Origin: Alphaproteobacteria bacterium | Lineage (GTDB): Bacteria; Pseudomonadota; Alphaproteobacteria; Rickettsiales; UBA3002 | Direction of reading: 5' to 3' | Length of the DNA: 64,000 bases | Assembly: GCA_017302575.1 (NCBI GenBank) | Contig: JAFLDD010000001.1 | Location: forward strand, 1,739,409 to 1,803,408 | Part shown: positions 30,457 through 38,963 of the stretch, piece after piece | How the letters are laid out: each line of letters opens with the position of its first letter | Numbering within the stretch: the first letter of the stretch is position 1 | The notes under the pieces: model-generated | The model's input: only the letters and a program-made list of their open reading frames with translations | What the model was told of the DNA's origin: nothing | The model's database searches: none | Position numbers and translations under genes: made by a program

Positions 30457-31237
30457 AATTTTTAAGCAGGTGATTTCTGAAGGTCAGACTGCAGGTCAAG
30501 GTCGTGCCGCTCAGCAAATAATCTGCTGCTAGGTTGGTGCTTGCTCCGGCAGCAGCCGTGGTGCAAGTATTGAAGCCGCCTTGAGCCCGCACAACCAGCT
30601 TACCGGTTGCAGGCTTGCCGTCGTCTATCTTGGTGTCGATGTTCCATGCCTCTTCTGGTTTGAAGATAGGCTGGGCTGGGTCAAAGTTGAGTGTTTGCCC
30701 ACCATATTGGAAGCCATTATCATAACTTCCATCAAACCAAATCGTGCTGCCGCTTAAGTTGCCGAACCAGTTCACATGCCAGAGACTTGTCTTTAGGCGG
30801 CCTGAAGGCACGTTTGCGGTGGTTGCACCATTCGCCGTAGTTCCTTGCTGGATGCCGATATACTGTCCCTCAATAAATCCTGCGTTGGCGAGATGTTGCC
30901 AGTAGCGGAATCGTTCGTTCGAGCGGACAGCAGTAGTGATTTGTCCGTTCTCGTCACCGTTACAGGTGAGAGGTGTGGTGCTGGCTGTTGTAACGCAGGT
31001 CGCATCTGTTGCGTGTGCTGTGCCCCAAGTGGCCTCTGCATTTGCAAAATCGCCTGGCAAAGCGTCATACTTTTGGCGAAATTGGAGAGAGGCGCTTTTA
31101 TATTTATCAAAATCCGTCATGACCGAGCGCACTTCTGCTGCGCGGATGAGGGATTGCCCTGCCATAATGCCACCTACAATCAGCCCGATAATTACCAAGC
31201 CGATGGATAATTCGATAAGTGAGAAGCCTTTGCGCAT
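30455..31237 (-). CDS. Prepilin-like protein (type IV pilin / pseudopilin)
   Basis: This 260-residue protein has a type III (prepilin peptidase) signal: MRKG, then FSLIELSIGLVIIGLIVGG, with cleavage expected between Gly4 and Phe5 and the conserved Glu at mature position 5. The hydrophobic helix is followed by a soluble domain with LPGDFANAEATWG and several cysteines (DATCV, PLTCNG, FNTCTT, TLTCSLTF) that could form disulfides. The start is the methionine just before the signal; an upstream extension is unlikely. It lies antisense between rplO and secY, an unusual site. No prepilin peptidase or assembly ATPase is in the window, so whether it is a pilin or a secretion pseudopilin is open. Confidence 0.88.
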   Translation of the reverse strand: MRKGFSLIELSIGLVIIGLIVGGIMAGQSLIRAAEVRSVMTDFDKYKSASLQFRQKYDALPGDFANAEATWGTAHATDATCVTTASTTPLTCNGDENGQITTAVRSNERFRYWQHLANAGFIEGQYIGIQQGTTANGATTANVPSGRLKTSLWHVNWFGNLSGSTIWFDGSYDNGFQYGGQTLNFDPAQPIFKPEEAWNIDTKIDDGKPATGKLVVRAQGGFNTCTTAAAGASTNLAADYLLSGTTLTCSLTFRNHLLKN

Positions 31238-31331
31238 GAGATACCCCCAAAAGGTTGCATTTACTGATGACAATACTACATCCATCTTCTAAAACGCCAG
31301 TCTATTTAATCACCTAGGATTGTGTAAGAAT

Positions 31332-32672
31332 ATGGTTTCCTCCGCAGAACGTCTCGCTCAAGGCTTGAATTTTGGCTTACTTTCAAAAGCCACAGAACTT
31401 AAACAGCGTATCCTTTTTGTACTAGGGGCGCTGATTGTGTATCGTCTTGGTACCTATATTCCTATTCCAGGTATCGACCCGAACATTCTGGAGCAGATTT
31501 TTGCGCAACACCAAGGTGGTGTGTTGGGCGTGTTCAATATGTTCTCGGGCGGCGCGCTATCGCGTATGACCATTTTCGCCTTGGCGGTAATGCCCTACAT
31601 CTCGGCCTCCATCATCATGCAGTTGATGGGTGTAGCTGTTCCCCAACTCGCGGCTCTTAAAAAAGAGGGTGAGGCGGGTCGTCGTAAAATGAATCAATAT
31701 ACGCGTTATGGCACGGTGCTGCTTGCTGTGATTCAGGGTTACGGTATCGCCGTAGGTCTGGAAGGTATGCAAGTATCGGGCGGTCAATCGGCGGTCATTG
31801 ATCCAGGCATGTTCTTCCGTTTCACCACGGTGATTACGCTAACGGGCGGTACGATGTTCCTGATGTGGCTCGGTGAGCAAATTACCCAGCGCGGTATCGG
31901 GCAGGGCATTTCGCTGATCATTTTCGCGGGTATCATCGCGAACTTGCCAAGCTCGCTTGCTAGCATGTTTGAGCTGGGTCGTAAGGGCGTGCTCTCAACG
32001 CCAGTGATTTTAATGATTATTGTGGTGGCACTCGGCTTGATTGCGGCCATCGTATTCATGGAGCGCGCACAGCGCCGTGTGTTGGTGCAATACCCCAAGC
32101 GTCAGATTGGCAATAAAATCATGCAAGGCGAGGCAACGCACTTGCCAATGAAGCTGAATGCTGCGGGTGTGATTCCGCCGATTTTCGCATCATCGATTCT
32201 CTTGTTCCCACTCACCATTGCCAGCTTCAACGCAGGTGGTCAGTCAGAGATTCTGAGCTTCATCACCAGTCATTTGGCGCATGGTCAGCCAGCGTATATT
32301 TTCCTCTATGTGGCGATTATTGTGTTCTTCTGCTTCTTCTATACGGCAGTGGTATTCAACCCAACCGAGACGGCAGATAATTTGAAAAAGAATGGCGGCT
32401 TTATTGCAGGCATTCGCCCAGGTAAAAATACGGCTGATTATCTCGACTATGTGATGACGCGTCTCACCGTAGTGGGTGCAATTTACATTGCGATTGTGTG
32501 TGTCATTCCAGAAATCATGATTGCTGAGTATGCAGTGCCATTCTATCTCGGCGGCACGTCGCTCCTCATCGTGGTGAACGTGATCATTGATTTTGTTGGT
32601 CAGGTTCAATCGCATCTGTTCGCACATCAATATGAAGGGCTGATTAAGAAAGCCCGCTTAGGTAAGAGGTAA
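31332..32672 (+). CDS. secY: Protein translocase subunit SecY
   Basis: SecY is the channel of the Sec translocon in the inner membrane. The 446-residue protein has ten hydrophobic segments, the early ELKQRILFVLGALIVYRLGT, the plug region with GVLGVFNMFSGGALSRM and the motif QYTRYGTV. The ATG is preferred to an in-frame TTG twelve bases earlier because AGGA lies at usable distance only from the ATG. Because rplO is followed by a terminator and an antisense gene, secY needs its own promoter in the 94 bases upstream; I could not identify one with confidence. Confidence 0.97.
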   Translation: MVSSAERLAQGLNFGLLSKATELKQRILFVLGALIVYRLGTYIPIPGIDPNILEQIFAQHQGGVLGVFNMFSGGALSRMTIFALAVMPYISASIIMQLMGVAVPQLAALKKEGEAGRRKMNQYTRYGTVLLAVIQGYGIAVGLEGMQVSGGQSAVIDPGMFFRFTTVITLTGGTMFLMWLGEQITQRGIGQGISLIIFAGIIANLPSSLASMFELGRKGVLSTPVILMIIVVALGLIAAIVFMERAQRRVLVQYPKRQIGNKIMQGEATHLPMKLNAAGVIPPIFASSILLFPLTIASFNAGGQSEILSFITSHLAHGQPAYIFLYVAIIVFFCFFYTAVVFNPTETADNLKKNGGFIAGIRPGKNTADYLDYVMTRLTVVGAIYIAIVCVIPEIMIAEYAVPFYLGGTSLLIVVNVIIDFVGQVQSHLFAHQYEGLIKKARLGKR

Positions 32673-32675
32673 GCC

Positions 32676-33314
32676 ATGAACATTATTCTTCTTGGGCCTC
32701 CGGGCGCTGGCAAAGGTACGCAGTCGGACTTTCTGCGTGATAGCTATGGGCTGAGTAAACTTGCTACGGGCGACATGTTGCGTGCGGCCGTTGCTGCAGG
32801 CACCGAAATGGGCAAGAAAGCCAAAGCGGTGATGGATTCTGGTGCGCTTGTGTCAGACGATATAGTGATCGGCATTATTCGTGATGCGATCAAGCAATGC
32901 CCGAAAGGTTTCATTCTCGATGGATTCCCGCGCACCGTTGCACAAGCCGAAGCGCTGGATGTGATGTTGGCTGAGATCGGCAAAAAACTCGACCACGTCA
33001 TTGAGCTTAAGGTGAATGATGTAGAAATGGTGGCGCGTATTTCGGGTCGCTATAGCTGCGGTAAATGTGGCGCTGGCTACCATGATGATTTCAAAAAGCC
33101 TGTCAAAGAAGGCGTATGCGATAGCTGTGGCAGCAGCGAGTTCAAGCGCCGTGATGATGACCGCGCTGAAACGGTTGCGAAGCGTCTGGAAGCGTACCAT
33201 GCGCAAACAGCGCCATTGCTTCCGTATTATGAAAAGCGTGGTGCATTGAAATCAGTGGATGGTATGGCCGCGATTGAAGATGTAACAGAGGCGCTGCGTA
33301 CGTTGCTACGTTAG
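32676..33314 (+). CDS. adk: Adenylate kinase, zinc-lid type
   Basis: Adenylate kinase interconverts ATP, ADP and AMP. The 212-residue enzyme begins MNIILLGPPGAGKGTQ (P-loop), contains DGFPRTVAQAEAL and has the long LID. Two cysteine pairs, CGKC and CDSC, in the LID are predicted to bind zinc. It starts four bases after secY, the usual order. The last eight bases overlap the convergent small gene downstream. Confidence 0.97.
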   Translation: MNIILLGPPGAGKGTQSDFLRDSYGLSKLATGDMLRAAVAAGTEMGKKAKAVMDSGALVSDDIVIGIIRDAIKQCPKGFILDGFPRTVAQAEALDVMLAEIGKKLDHVIELKVNDVEMVARISGRYSCGKCGAGYHDDFKKPVKEGVCDSCGSSEFKRRDDDRAETVAKRLEAYHAQTAPLLPYYEKRGALKSVDGMAAIEDVTEALRTLLR

Positions 33315-33704
33315 CGTGTGTGTCGCTGCGGGATGCTGAGGTTCTTCTTGTGCGCGCTCTTGCCAATTGCGTTTTTCTGCTTTGAGCTGCTCAACTTCAT
33401 TTGAAAGTTTTGTAACTTCACCTGCTACTTTTAGGCGATAGTTTTCTAGTCGCGTGGCTTCCTTTTCACCATAGACTAATCCCATGACGCCACCAACGAC
33501 TGCAGCAGCAATCGTTGCCAGATGGACTTTTGGCGGAGCTTTGTGGGTAGGGCGCAGTGCATTGTATCCTTCAATTGCTAAAAGCGGAATGCCACCCAGC
33601 ATCATGCCATTACCGATGCTGTTTAGAACGATACTATTGCGCGATTCCTTGGGTGGTTCCAAATCAGGGCGCACGGCGGATGTGTTAGACTCTGTCATAC
33701 TCAC
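33306..33704 (-). CDS. Unrecognised small membrane/coiled-coil protein
   Basis: This product of 132 residues (130 if the second in-frame start is used) is not a family I recognise. It has a disordered N-terminus, two hydrophobic stretches (about 30-50, GNGMMLGGIPLLAIEGY; about 62-80, LATIAAAVVGGVMGLVYG) and then a charged coiled coil (RLKVAGEVTKLSNEVEQLKA). The second start has AGGA seven bases upstream and is the better choice. It is antisense between adk and rpsM and overlaps the adk end. The reading frame is clean and the membrane/coiled-coil order looks real, but no homologue comes to mind. Confidence 0.6.
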   Translation of the reverse strand: MSMTESNTSAVRPDLEPPKESRNSIVLNSIGNGMMLGGIPLLAIEGYNALRPTHKAPPKVHLATIAAAVVGGVMGLVYGEKEATRLENYRLKVAGEVTKLSNEVEQLKAEKRNWQERAQEEPQHPAATHTLT

Positions 33705-33805
33705 ATCCTAACAGTGCATTGTTACAGCTTGATGACATTCGCCACATAAAATGATAATGGATAATCCATTGATTTTTATGGGCAAATTATGTCCAAACAA
33801 AGCCA

Positions 33806-33833
33806 TTGACTCCCCACATTCCTTCTGTATATT
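33806..33833 (+). promoter_or_regulatory. Sigma-70 promoter of rpsM-rpsK-rpoA-rplQ
   Basis: TTGACT (33806-33811) and TATATT (33828-33833) are separated by 16 bases, close to consensus. Transcription would begin near 33840, leaving a leader of about 53 bases before rpsM. It gives the alpha-operon genes their own start after the antisense insertion. Confidence 0.65.
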
Positions 33834-33838
33834 CCGCC

Positions 33839-33871
33839 CTCCCTCGGAAACAGCCGTTTTCAGGGAGTTTT
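33839..33871 (+). promoter_or_regulatory. Leader hairpin before rpsM
   Basis: CTCCCT and AGGGAG enclose GGAAAC-AGCC-GTTTTC, giving about 12 pairs with one bulged C, directly followed by TTTT. It begins at the predicted transcription start and ends about 20 bases before the rpsM start. It could be an attenuator, a 5' stabilising stem or a ribosomal-protein target. Confidence 0.5.
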
Positions 33872-33892
33872 GTAACGTAAAAGGAGTGTAGC

Positions 33893-34270
33893 ATGGCTCG
33901 TATTGCCGGCGTAAATATTCCTTCTGCAAAGCGCGTTGAAATCGCCCTTACCTATATTCATGGTATCGGTCGCGCTAAGTCGAAGGAAATTTTAGCAAAA
34001 ACAGAAATCGACCCGAATCGTCGCGTGAACACGCTGACGGAGCAGGAAGTCATCAAATTGCGCGAAACGATTGACGCGGATTACTCGGTAGAGGGTGATC
34101 TTCGCCGCGAAGTTTCGATGAACATTAAACGTCTCATGGACCTTGGTTGCTATCGCGGTCTGCGTCACCGTAAGAAATTACCGGTGCGTGGTCAGCGTAC
34201 GCATACGAACGCTCGTACCCGTAAGGGTAAGGCGATCGCTATTGCCGGCAAAAAGATGGTCACGAAGTAA
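33893..34270 (+). CDS. rpsM: 30S ribosomal protein S13
   Basis: S13 contacts the P-site tRNA and L5 across the subunits. The 125-residue protein has [34 protein letters not shown] and the C-terminal [23 protein letters not shown] precedes the start. The rpmJ gene that commonly precedes rpsM is not found here. Confidence 0.98.
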   Translation: MARIAGVNIPSAKRVEIALTYIHGIGRAKSKEILAKTEIDPNRRVNTLTEQEVIKLRETIDADYSVEGDLRREVSMNIKRLMDLGCYRGLRHRKKLPVRGQRTHTNARTRKGKAIAIAGKKMVTK

Positions 34271-34286
34271 GGCATAGGTAATCACA

Positions 34287-34682
34287 ATGGCAAAAGACGA
34301 TAAAGCCTCAGCTCCCAAAAAGAAGGACCGTAAGAACGTTCCTGTGGGCGTGGCACATGTGAACGCAACGTTCAACAACACCATCATCACCATCACCGAT
34401 CCGTTCGGCAACGCAATTGCGTGGTCATCTTCGGGCGCGAATGGTTTCAAAGGCTCGCGTAAGTCGACGCCGTATGCTGCACAAGTTGCTGCCGAAGTGG
34501 CAGGCCGCAAGGCACTTGAGCATGGTATGCGCACCGTCGAAGTTCGCGTGAAAGGCCCAGGCGCTGGTCGCGAATCAGCTCTGCGTGCGCTTTCAGCCGT
34601 TGGCTTCAACATCACGTCGATCAAAGACATCACGCCGGTGCCACACAATGGCTGCCGTCCGCCGAAGCGTCGTCGCGTGTAA
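34287..34682 (+). CDS. rpsK: 30S ribosomal protein S11
   Basis: S11 lies on the small-subunit platform near the E site. The 131-residue product has [38 protein letters not shown], and the C-terminal signature [17 protein letters not shown]. The next gene is rpoA without rpsD between them, the common alphaproteobacterial order. Confidence 0.98.
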   Translation: MAKDDKASAPKKKDRKNVPVGVAHVNATFNNTIITITDPFGNAIAWSSSGANGFKGSRKSTPYAAQVAAEVAGRKALEHGMRTVEVRVKGPGAGRESALRALSAVGFNITSIKDITPVPHNGCRPPKRRRV

Positions 34683-34706
34683 TCGAATTATTGGAAGGGA
34701 ACTACC

Positions 34707-35732
34707 ATGAGTGCATTGTTGAATAAAAACTGGAAAGACCTGATTAAGCCTTCAAAGATCGATATCAAGCCTGTTGCTGGTGATGCAAAGAAAGCAACGG
34801 TCGTTGCTGAGCCTCTCGAGCGCGGTTTTGGTATGACCTTGGGTGTGGCGCTGCGCCGCATTCTGCTCAGCTCATTGCAAGGTGCTGCAGTAACAGCGAT
34901 TAAAATCGAAGGTGTATTGCATGAGTTCAGCTCGATCCCAGGCGTACGTGAAGATGTGGTGAACATCGTTCTCAACGTGAAAGATTTGAAACTGAAGGCG
35001 CACAGCCCAGACCGTAAGCGTATGGTGCTCAAAGCCAATGAAGCAGGTGAAGTGACTGCTGGCATGATTCAGACGGATTCGGATGTTGAGATCTTGAACA
35101 AAGACCTCGTGATCTGCACGCTGGATAAAGGTGCGTCGATTCACATGGAGATGACGGTTGAAGTGGGTAAAGGTTACGTGCCTGCATCGCAAAACCGCCC
35201 TTCGGATGCTCCGATTGGTTTGATCCCAGTAGACGCACTCTTCTCACCTGTTGAGAAAGTGTCCTACCGTATTGAGAACGCACGTGTTGGTAACCGTACC
35301 GACTACGACAAGCTGACGCTCGATATCGAAACCGATGGTTCGATCAGCCCTGATGATGCAGTGGCACTGTCTGCACGTATTCTGCAAGACCAGTTGCAAC
35401 TCTTCATCAACTTCGAAGACCTGCCAGAAGTAAAAGAGAAGAGCGCGGAAGAAGAACTGAAGTTCTCACCGTACCTCCTCAAGAAAGTGGACGAGTTGGA
35501 GTTGTCAGTACGTTCGGCGAACTGCCTGAAGAACGACAATATCGTCTATATCGGTGACTTGGTGCAGAAGTCGGAGAGCGAAATGCTCAAGACCCCGAAC
35601 TTCGGCCGCAAGTCGCTTAACGAAATCAAAGAAGTTCTCGGCAATATGGGCCTGCGCTTCGGTATGGAAATTACCGGTTGGCCACCTGAGAACATCGAAG
35701 ATCTCGCCCGTAAATTCGAAGATCCGTACTAG
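34707..35732 (+). CDS. rpoA: RNA polymerase alpha subunit
   Basis: RpoA dimerises to start RNA polymerase assembly, and its C-terminal domain contacts activators and promoter UP elements. The 341-residue protein has the N-terminal [19 protein letters not shown], the dimer and beta contacts, a linker, and the C-terminal domain with [34 protein letters not shown]-like [18 protein letters not shown]. Length is normal. It lies between rpsK and rplQ as usual. Confidence 0.98.
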   Translation: MSALLNKNWKDLIKPSKIDIKPVAGDAKKATVVAEPLERGFGMTLGVALRRILLSSLQGAAVTAIKIEGVLHEFSSIPGVREDVVNIVLNVKDLKLKAHSPDRKRMVLKANEAGEVTAGMIQTDSDVEILNKDLVICTLDKGASIHMEMTVEVGKGYVPASQNRPSDAPIGLIPVDALFSPVEKVSYRIENARVGNRTDYDKLTLDIETDGSISPDDAVALSARILQDQLQLFINFEDLPEVKEKSAEEELKFSPYLLKKVDELELSVRSANCLKNDNIVYIGDLVQKSESEMLKTPNFGRKSLNEIKEVLGNMGLRFGMEITGWPPENIEDLARKFEDPY

Positions 35733-35762
35733 AGCCGGATTGGAAGGAAATAGGAGTTTATC

Positions 35763-36185
35763 ATGAGACACCAAGTTGGAGGCCGTAAGCTGAATCGCAC
35801 CGCATCGCACCGTAAGGCGATGTTCGCGAACATGGCGTGCGCGCTCATTAAACACGAGCAGATCTTCACGACCCTGCCGAAGGCAAAAGACCTTCGTCCG
35901 ATCGTTGAGAAGCTCATCACCGCTGGCAAAAAGGGTGACCTTGCTGCCCGTCGTTTGCTCATCGCGCGTCTGCGTGACGAGAAAATGGCTGACAAGGTGA
36001 TCAAGACACTTTCGGCTCGCTACAAAGACCGTAAGGGTGGTTACACCCGCGTTCTGAAAGCGGGTTTCCGTTATGGTGATTCTGCACCAATGGCGATCAT
36101 CGAGTTCGTTGACCGCGATGAGTCAGCACGTGGCCAAGATTCAGGCCCAATCGCTGAGACGACTGGCGAAGAAGCTGCCGCGTAA
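35763..36185 (+). CDS. rplQ: 50S ribosomal protein L17
   Basis: L17 binds near the tunnel exit. The 140-residue protein begins [20 protein letters not shown] and has [20 protein letters not shown] and [17 protein letters not shown] Glu/Ala-rich C-terminal tail ([10 protein letters not shown]) is added. It closes the alpha operon and is followed by two hairpins, the second a strong terminator. Confidence 0.98.
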   Translation: MRHQVGGRKLNRTASHRKAMFANMACALIKHEQIFTTLPKAKDLRPIVEKLITAGKKGDLAARRLLIARLRDEKMADKVIKTLSARYKDRKGGYTRVLKAGFRYGDSAPMAIIEFVDRDESARGQDSGPIAETTGEEAAA

Positions 36186-36198
36186 GGCATTTTGAGTG

Positions 36199-36221
36199 CG
36201 AGGGAACTCTTTGTTCCCTCG
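36199..36221 (+). terminator. First hairpin after rplQ, no U tract
   Basis: CGAGGGAAC-TCTTT-GTTCCCTCG has a perfect 9-bp stem but is followed by TAACTCTCT instead of a T run. It is probably a 3' stabilising stem or part of a tandem termination region. Confidence 0.5.
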
Positions 36222-36295
36222 TAACTCTCTCCGTCGCAACAGATCGCTCGGCTGCGGCGTTACAAATAAAAGCGAAGTTAACAACACCATATATG

Positions 36296-36331
36296 AAAGG
36301 CCATCCGAAAGGGTGGCCTTTTCTTTATTTT
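36296..36331 (+). terminator. Intrinsic terminator of the alpha operon
   Basis: An 11-bp stem (AAAGGCCATCC with GGGTGGCCTTT, one G-U pair) is closed by a GAAA tetraloop and followed by TTCTTTATTTT. It lies 110 bases after rplQ and just before rarA. Confidence 0.88.
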
Positions 36332-36347
36332 GGATTACATTCATTGC

Positions 36348-37661
36348 ATGGTCGCGAAGAAACAACCCCAAGACTCGTTATTTGCTGCAGCGGTGCCGTT
36401 GCCGCCGCTGCCCGAACAGTTACGCCCCCAGTCGCTTGCCGAGGTCATCGGCCAAGAGCATTTGACTGGTGCTGATGGCACCATCACCCGCATGGTCAAG
36501 GCGGCGCATCTCCAGTCCATCATCCTCTGGGGTCCACCAGGTTGCGGTAAAACGACGATTGCCCGACTCATCGCTGATGCGGCGGGTTATGACATTGAGC
36601 AGGTGTCGGCGGTAGCATCTGGCGTTGCAGATTTGAAAAAGCACTTCGACGAAGCGCGCAATAAAAAACAAATGGGTAAGCGCCCCGCCTTGTTCATTGA
36701 CGAGGTGCATCGCTTCAACCGTGCCCAGCAGGATGTGCTATTGCCTGTGCTCGAAGATGGCACGATTACGCTCATTGGTGCGACGACGGAGAATCCGTCG
36801 TTCGAGTTGAATTCGGCGCTACTCTCGCGTTGTCGGGTTCTGGTGCTCAACAGGCTCGCGCCAGCAGCGCTGGATGCGTTACTCGTTCGTGCAGAGGAAA
36901 AGACGAGCAAGAAGTTGCCGCTTGAGCCAGAAGCACGCGAAGCACTTGTCGCGATGGCCGATGGTGATGGTCGTTACTTGCTGACCATGGTGGAAACGAT
37001 TCTGGATACGGCACCAAACGATGTATTCAATATCGCTGGGCTCGCAGCCCTGTTGCAAAAGCGCCCACCTGTTTACGACAAGGCGCAGGAGTCGCATTAT
37101 AATCTGATTTCGGCGCTGCATAAATCGCTGCGCGGGTCGGATGTGAATGCTGGGCTTTATTGGTTCGCCCGCATGTTGGCAGGGGGCGAAGACCCGCTTT
37201 ATATTGCGCGCCGACTGATTCGCTTCGCGGTGGAAGATATTGGCATGGCCGACCCACAAGCATTGACGCAGGCCATGGATGCAACGGCTGCTTATGAACG
37301 CTTAGGTTCACCCGAAGGTGAGCTGGCGATTGCGCAAGCGGTGATTTATTTGGCGACTGCGCCTAAGTCGAATGCGCAATATGTTGCATTCAAAGCGGCA
37401 CAAAAATCTGCGGGCGAGCATGGCTCGCTCACGCCGCCTGCGCATATATTGAATGCGCCAACGAAGCTGATGAAGGAATTAGGCTACGGCAAGAATTATG
37501 ATTACGACCATAATGCCGAAGATGGTTTTTCTGGTCAGAATTATTTCCCTGATGGTATGGCGCGCGAAGAATATTATGCGCCTGTTGAGCGCGGTTTCGA
37601 GCGCGAGATACAAAAGCGCTTAGAGTATTGGGCAAAGCTGCGGGAGAAGCGCAATGCTTAA
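36348..37661 (+). CDS. rarA: Replication-associated recombination protein A
   Basis: RarA (MgsA) is a AAA+ ATPase related to the clamp loader that acts at stalled replication forks. The 437-residue protein has LRPQSLAEVIGQEHL, Walker A GPPGCGKTT at residue 62, Walker B LFIDEVHRFNRAQQD, sensor motif GATTENPSFELN and the C-terminal tetramerisation region (RMLAGGEDPLYIARRLIRFA). ATG was chosen over an in-frame TTG that lies inside the terminator tail. The short N-terminal QDSLFAAAVPLPP resembles a clamp-binding peptide, as in other RarA proteins. Its end overlaps crcB by eight bases. Confidence 0.95.
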   Translation: MVAKKQPQDSLFAAAVPLPPLPEQLRPQSLAEVIGQEHLTGADGTITRMVKAAHLQSIILWGPPGCGKTTIARLIADAAGYDIEQVSAVASGVADLKKHFDEARNKKQMGKRPALFIDEVHRFNRAQQDVLLPVLEDGTITLIGATTENPSFELNSALLSRCRVLVLNRLAPAALDALLVRAEEKTSKKLPLEPEAREALVAMADGDGRYLLTMVETILDTAPNDVFNIAGLAALLQKRPPVYDKAQESHYNLISALHKSLRGSDVNAGLYWFARMLAGGEDPLYIARRLIRFAVEDIGMADPQALTQAMDATAAYERLGSPEGELAIAQAVIYLATAPKSNAQYVAFKAAQKSAGEHGSLTPPAHILNAPTKLMKELGYGKNYDYDHNAEDGFSGQNYFPDGMAREEYYAPVERGFEREIQKRLEYWAKLREKRNA

Positions 37662-38001
37662 TGTATTATTAGTTGCGGCAGGTGGTGCAATAGGTGCGGT
37701 AGCGCGTTACGGCACGGCGCATGTTGCCAAACAATTCTTTGCATTTCCTGTTGGCACGATGGTGGTGAATATTCTTGGCTCGTTGTTGATTGGCATGCTC
37801 ATGGCCAAGTTGCAAAGCGAGCCTGCGAAGCTTTTGCTGGTGACGGGTGTATTGGGTGGGTTCACCACCTTCTCGGCATTCTCGTGGGATATATTGCAGT
37901 TATTACAGAAGCAGCAATTTGCTGCAGCGGTGATTTATGTTCTGGGGAGTGTTTTGCTCTCGCTTGTTGCGGTGTATCTGGGTTATAGCATTATCAAATG
38001 A
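37654..38001 (+). CDS. crcB: Fluoride channel CrcB (Fluc)
   Basis: CrcB/Fluc exports fluoride as a dimer of four-helix membrane proteins. The 115-residue protein has the signatures GGAIGAVARYG, FPVGTMVVNILGSLLIG and GVLGGFTTFSAFSWD and four hydrophobic segments. It overlaps rarA at its start and the pseudouridine synthase gene at its end (ATGA). No fluoride riboswitch is visible because the gene sits inside an operon. Confidence 0.95.
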   Translation: MLNVLLVAAGGAIGAVARYGTAHVAKQFFAFPVGTMVVNILGSLLIGMLMAKLQSEPAKLLLVTGVLGGFTTFSAFSWDILQLLQKQQFAAAVIYVLGSVLLSLVAVYLGYSIIK

Positions 38002-38963
38002 GCAAAACCTATACAGTGACGGACGAAGATGATGGCGCGAGGCTTGACCGTGTGATTGCGCGTCGCGTGCAGGAGATTCCGCACGGCGTGTTGCAGAAAA
38101 TGCTGCGCAAAAAAGATATCCGCCTTGATGGCAAGAAAGCCGAAGCCGCAACGCGTGTGGCGATAGGGCAGGTGATTGAGTTGCGCATTGACTATAAGCC
38201 GCCCGAGAAAGCGCCGCGTGAGCGTGCGAAGAAAGAGCGGGTGGAGCTTAAGCACTTCCAGATTGCCGAGGCGCAGTCATGGGTGATTCATAAGGACAAA
38301 GAAATTATCGTCATCAACAAGCCGCCGGGGATTGCGACGCAGGGCGGCACGGGTATTACCAAGCATGTTGATATGATGTTGCCTGCGCTGCAATTTGATG
38401 CAGATGCACCACCGAAGCTGGTTCACCGTATCGACAAAGACACGAGCGGTATTTTGATTCTGGCGCGTAGCGGTAAGGTGGCGACGGAACTGCAAAAGCT
38501 CTTCGCATTTAAAGATCTGCAAAAAACCTACCTCGCGCTGACGGTAGGTGTGCCGCAGCCTTATGAAGGCGAGATTGAATCGAAAATTGAAAAAGCCAGC
38601 AGCACAGATTACGAAAAAATGCGTAGCGGCGATGAGGGCAAAAAAGCCGTGACGGTGTATAAGGTGCGCGAGGCGCTGGCGGGTAAATTCGCGCTGGTCG
38701 AGCTGATGCCGATTACGGGGCGCACGCACCAATTGCGCGTGCATATGGCAGAGATGAATTGCCCCATCATGGGTGATGGGAAATATGGTGGCGAGAAAGC
38801 CCATGTGGGCGGCAGCGCTGGCATTAGCGGCAAGATGCACCTTCATGCGTGGAAGGTGGAGCTGCCCGCATTCATGGGGCGCAAACCCATGACGCTGGAG
38901 GCAGAATTGCCTGACCATTTCAAACGTTCACTTGATGTGTTTGAGTTATCTCTCGATGAATAA
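37998..38963 (+). CDS. rluC: RluC-like 23S rRNA pseudouridine synthase
   Basis: This 321-residue RluA-family enzyme makes pseudouridine in rRNA, probably the RluC sites. An N-terminal S4 domain (about 10-60, DRVIARRVQEIPHGVLQKML) is followed by the catalytic domain with HRIDKDTSGILIL, in which Asp146 is the expected nucleophile, and RTHQLRVHMAEM. The target position cannot be proved from sequence. It overlaps crcB at the start and the ATP12 gene at the end, suggesting coupled translation. Confidence 0.9.
   Translation: MSKTYTVTDEDDGARLDRVIARRVQEIPHGVLQKMLRKKDIRLDGKKAEAATRVAIGQVIELRIDYKPPEKAPRERAKKERVELKHFQIAEAQSWVIHKDKEIIVINKPPGIATQGGTGITKHVDMMLPALQFDADAPPKLVHRIDKDTSGILILARSGKVATELQKLFAFKDLQKTYLALTVGVPQPYEGEIESKIEKASSTDYEKMRSGDEGKKAVTVYKVREALAGKFALVELMPITGRTHQLRVHMAEMNCPIMGDGKYGGEKAHVGGSAGISGKMHLHAWKVELPAFMGRKPMTLEAELPDHFKRSLDVFELSLDE

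Noticed and set aside
33721-33738. Pho-box-like ATGTCAT-CAAG-CTGTAAC on the minus strand before the 33306-33704 gene
   Set aside because: It fits 14 of 18 positions, but the -10-like TAGGAT downstream coincides with the ribosome site and would leave no leader, so a working promoter is doubtful.
37560-37660. Fluoride riboswitch before crcB
   Set aside because: The region is the rarA coding end and no riboswitch-like structure was seen.
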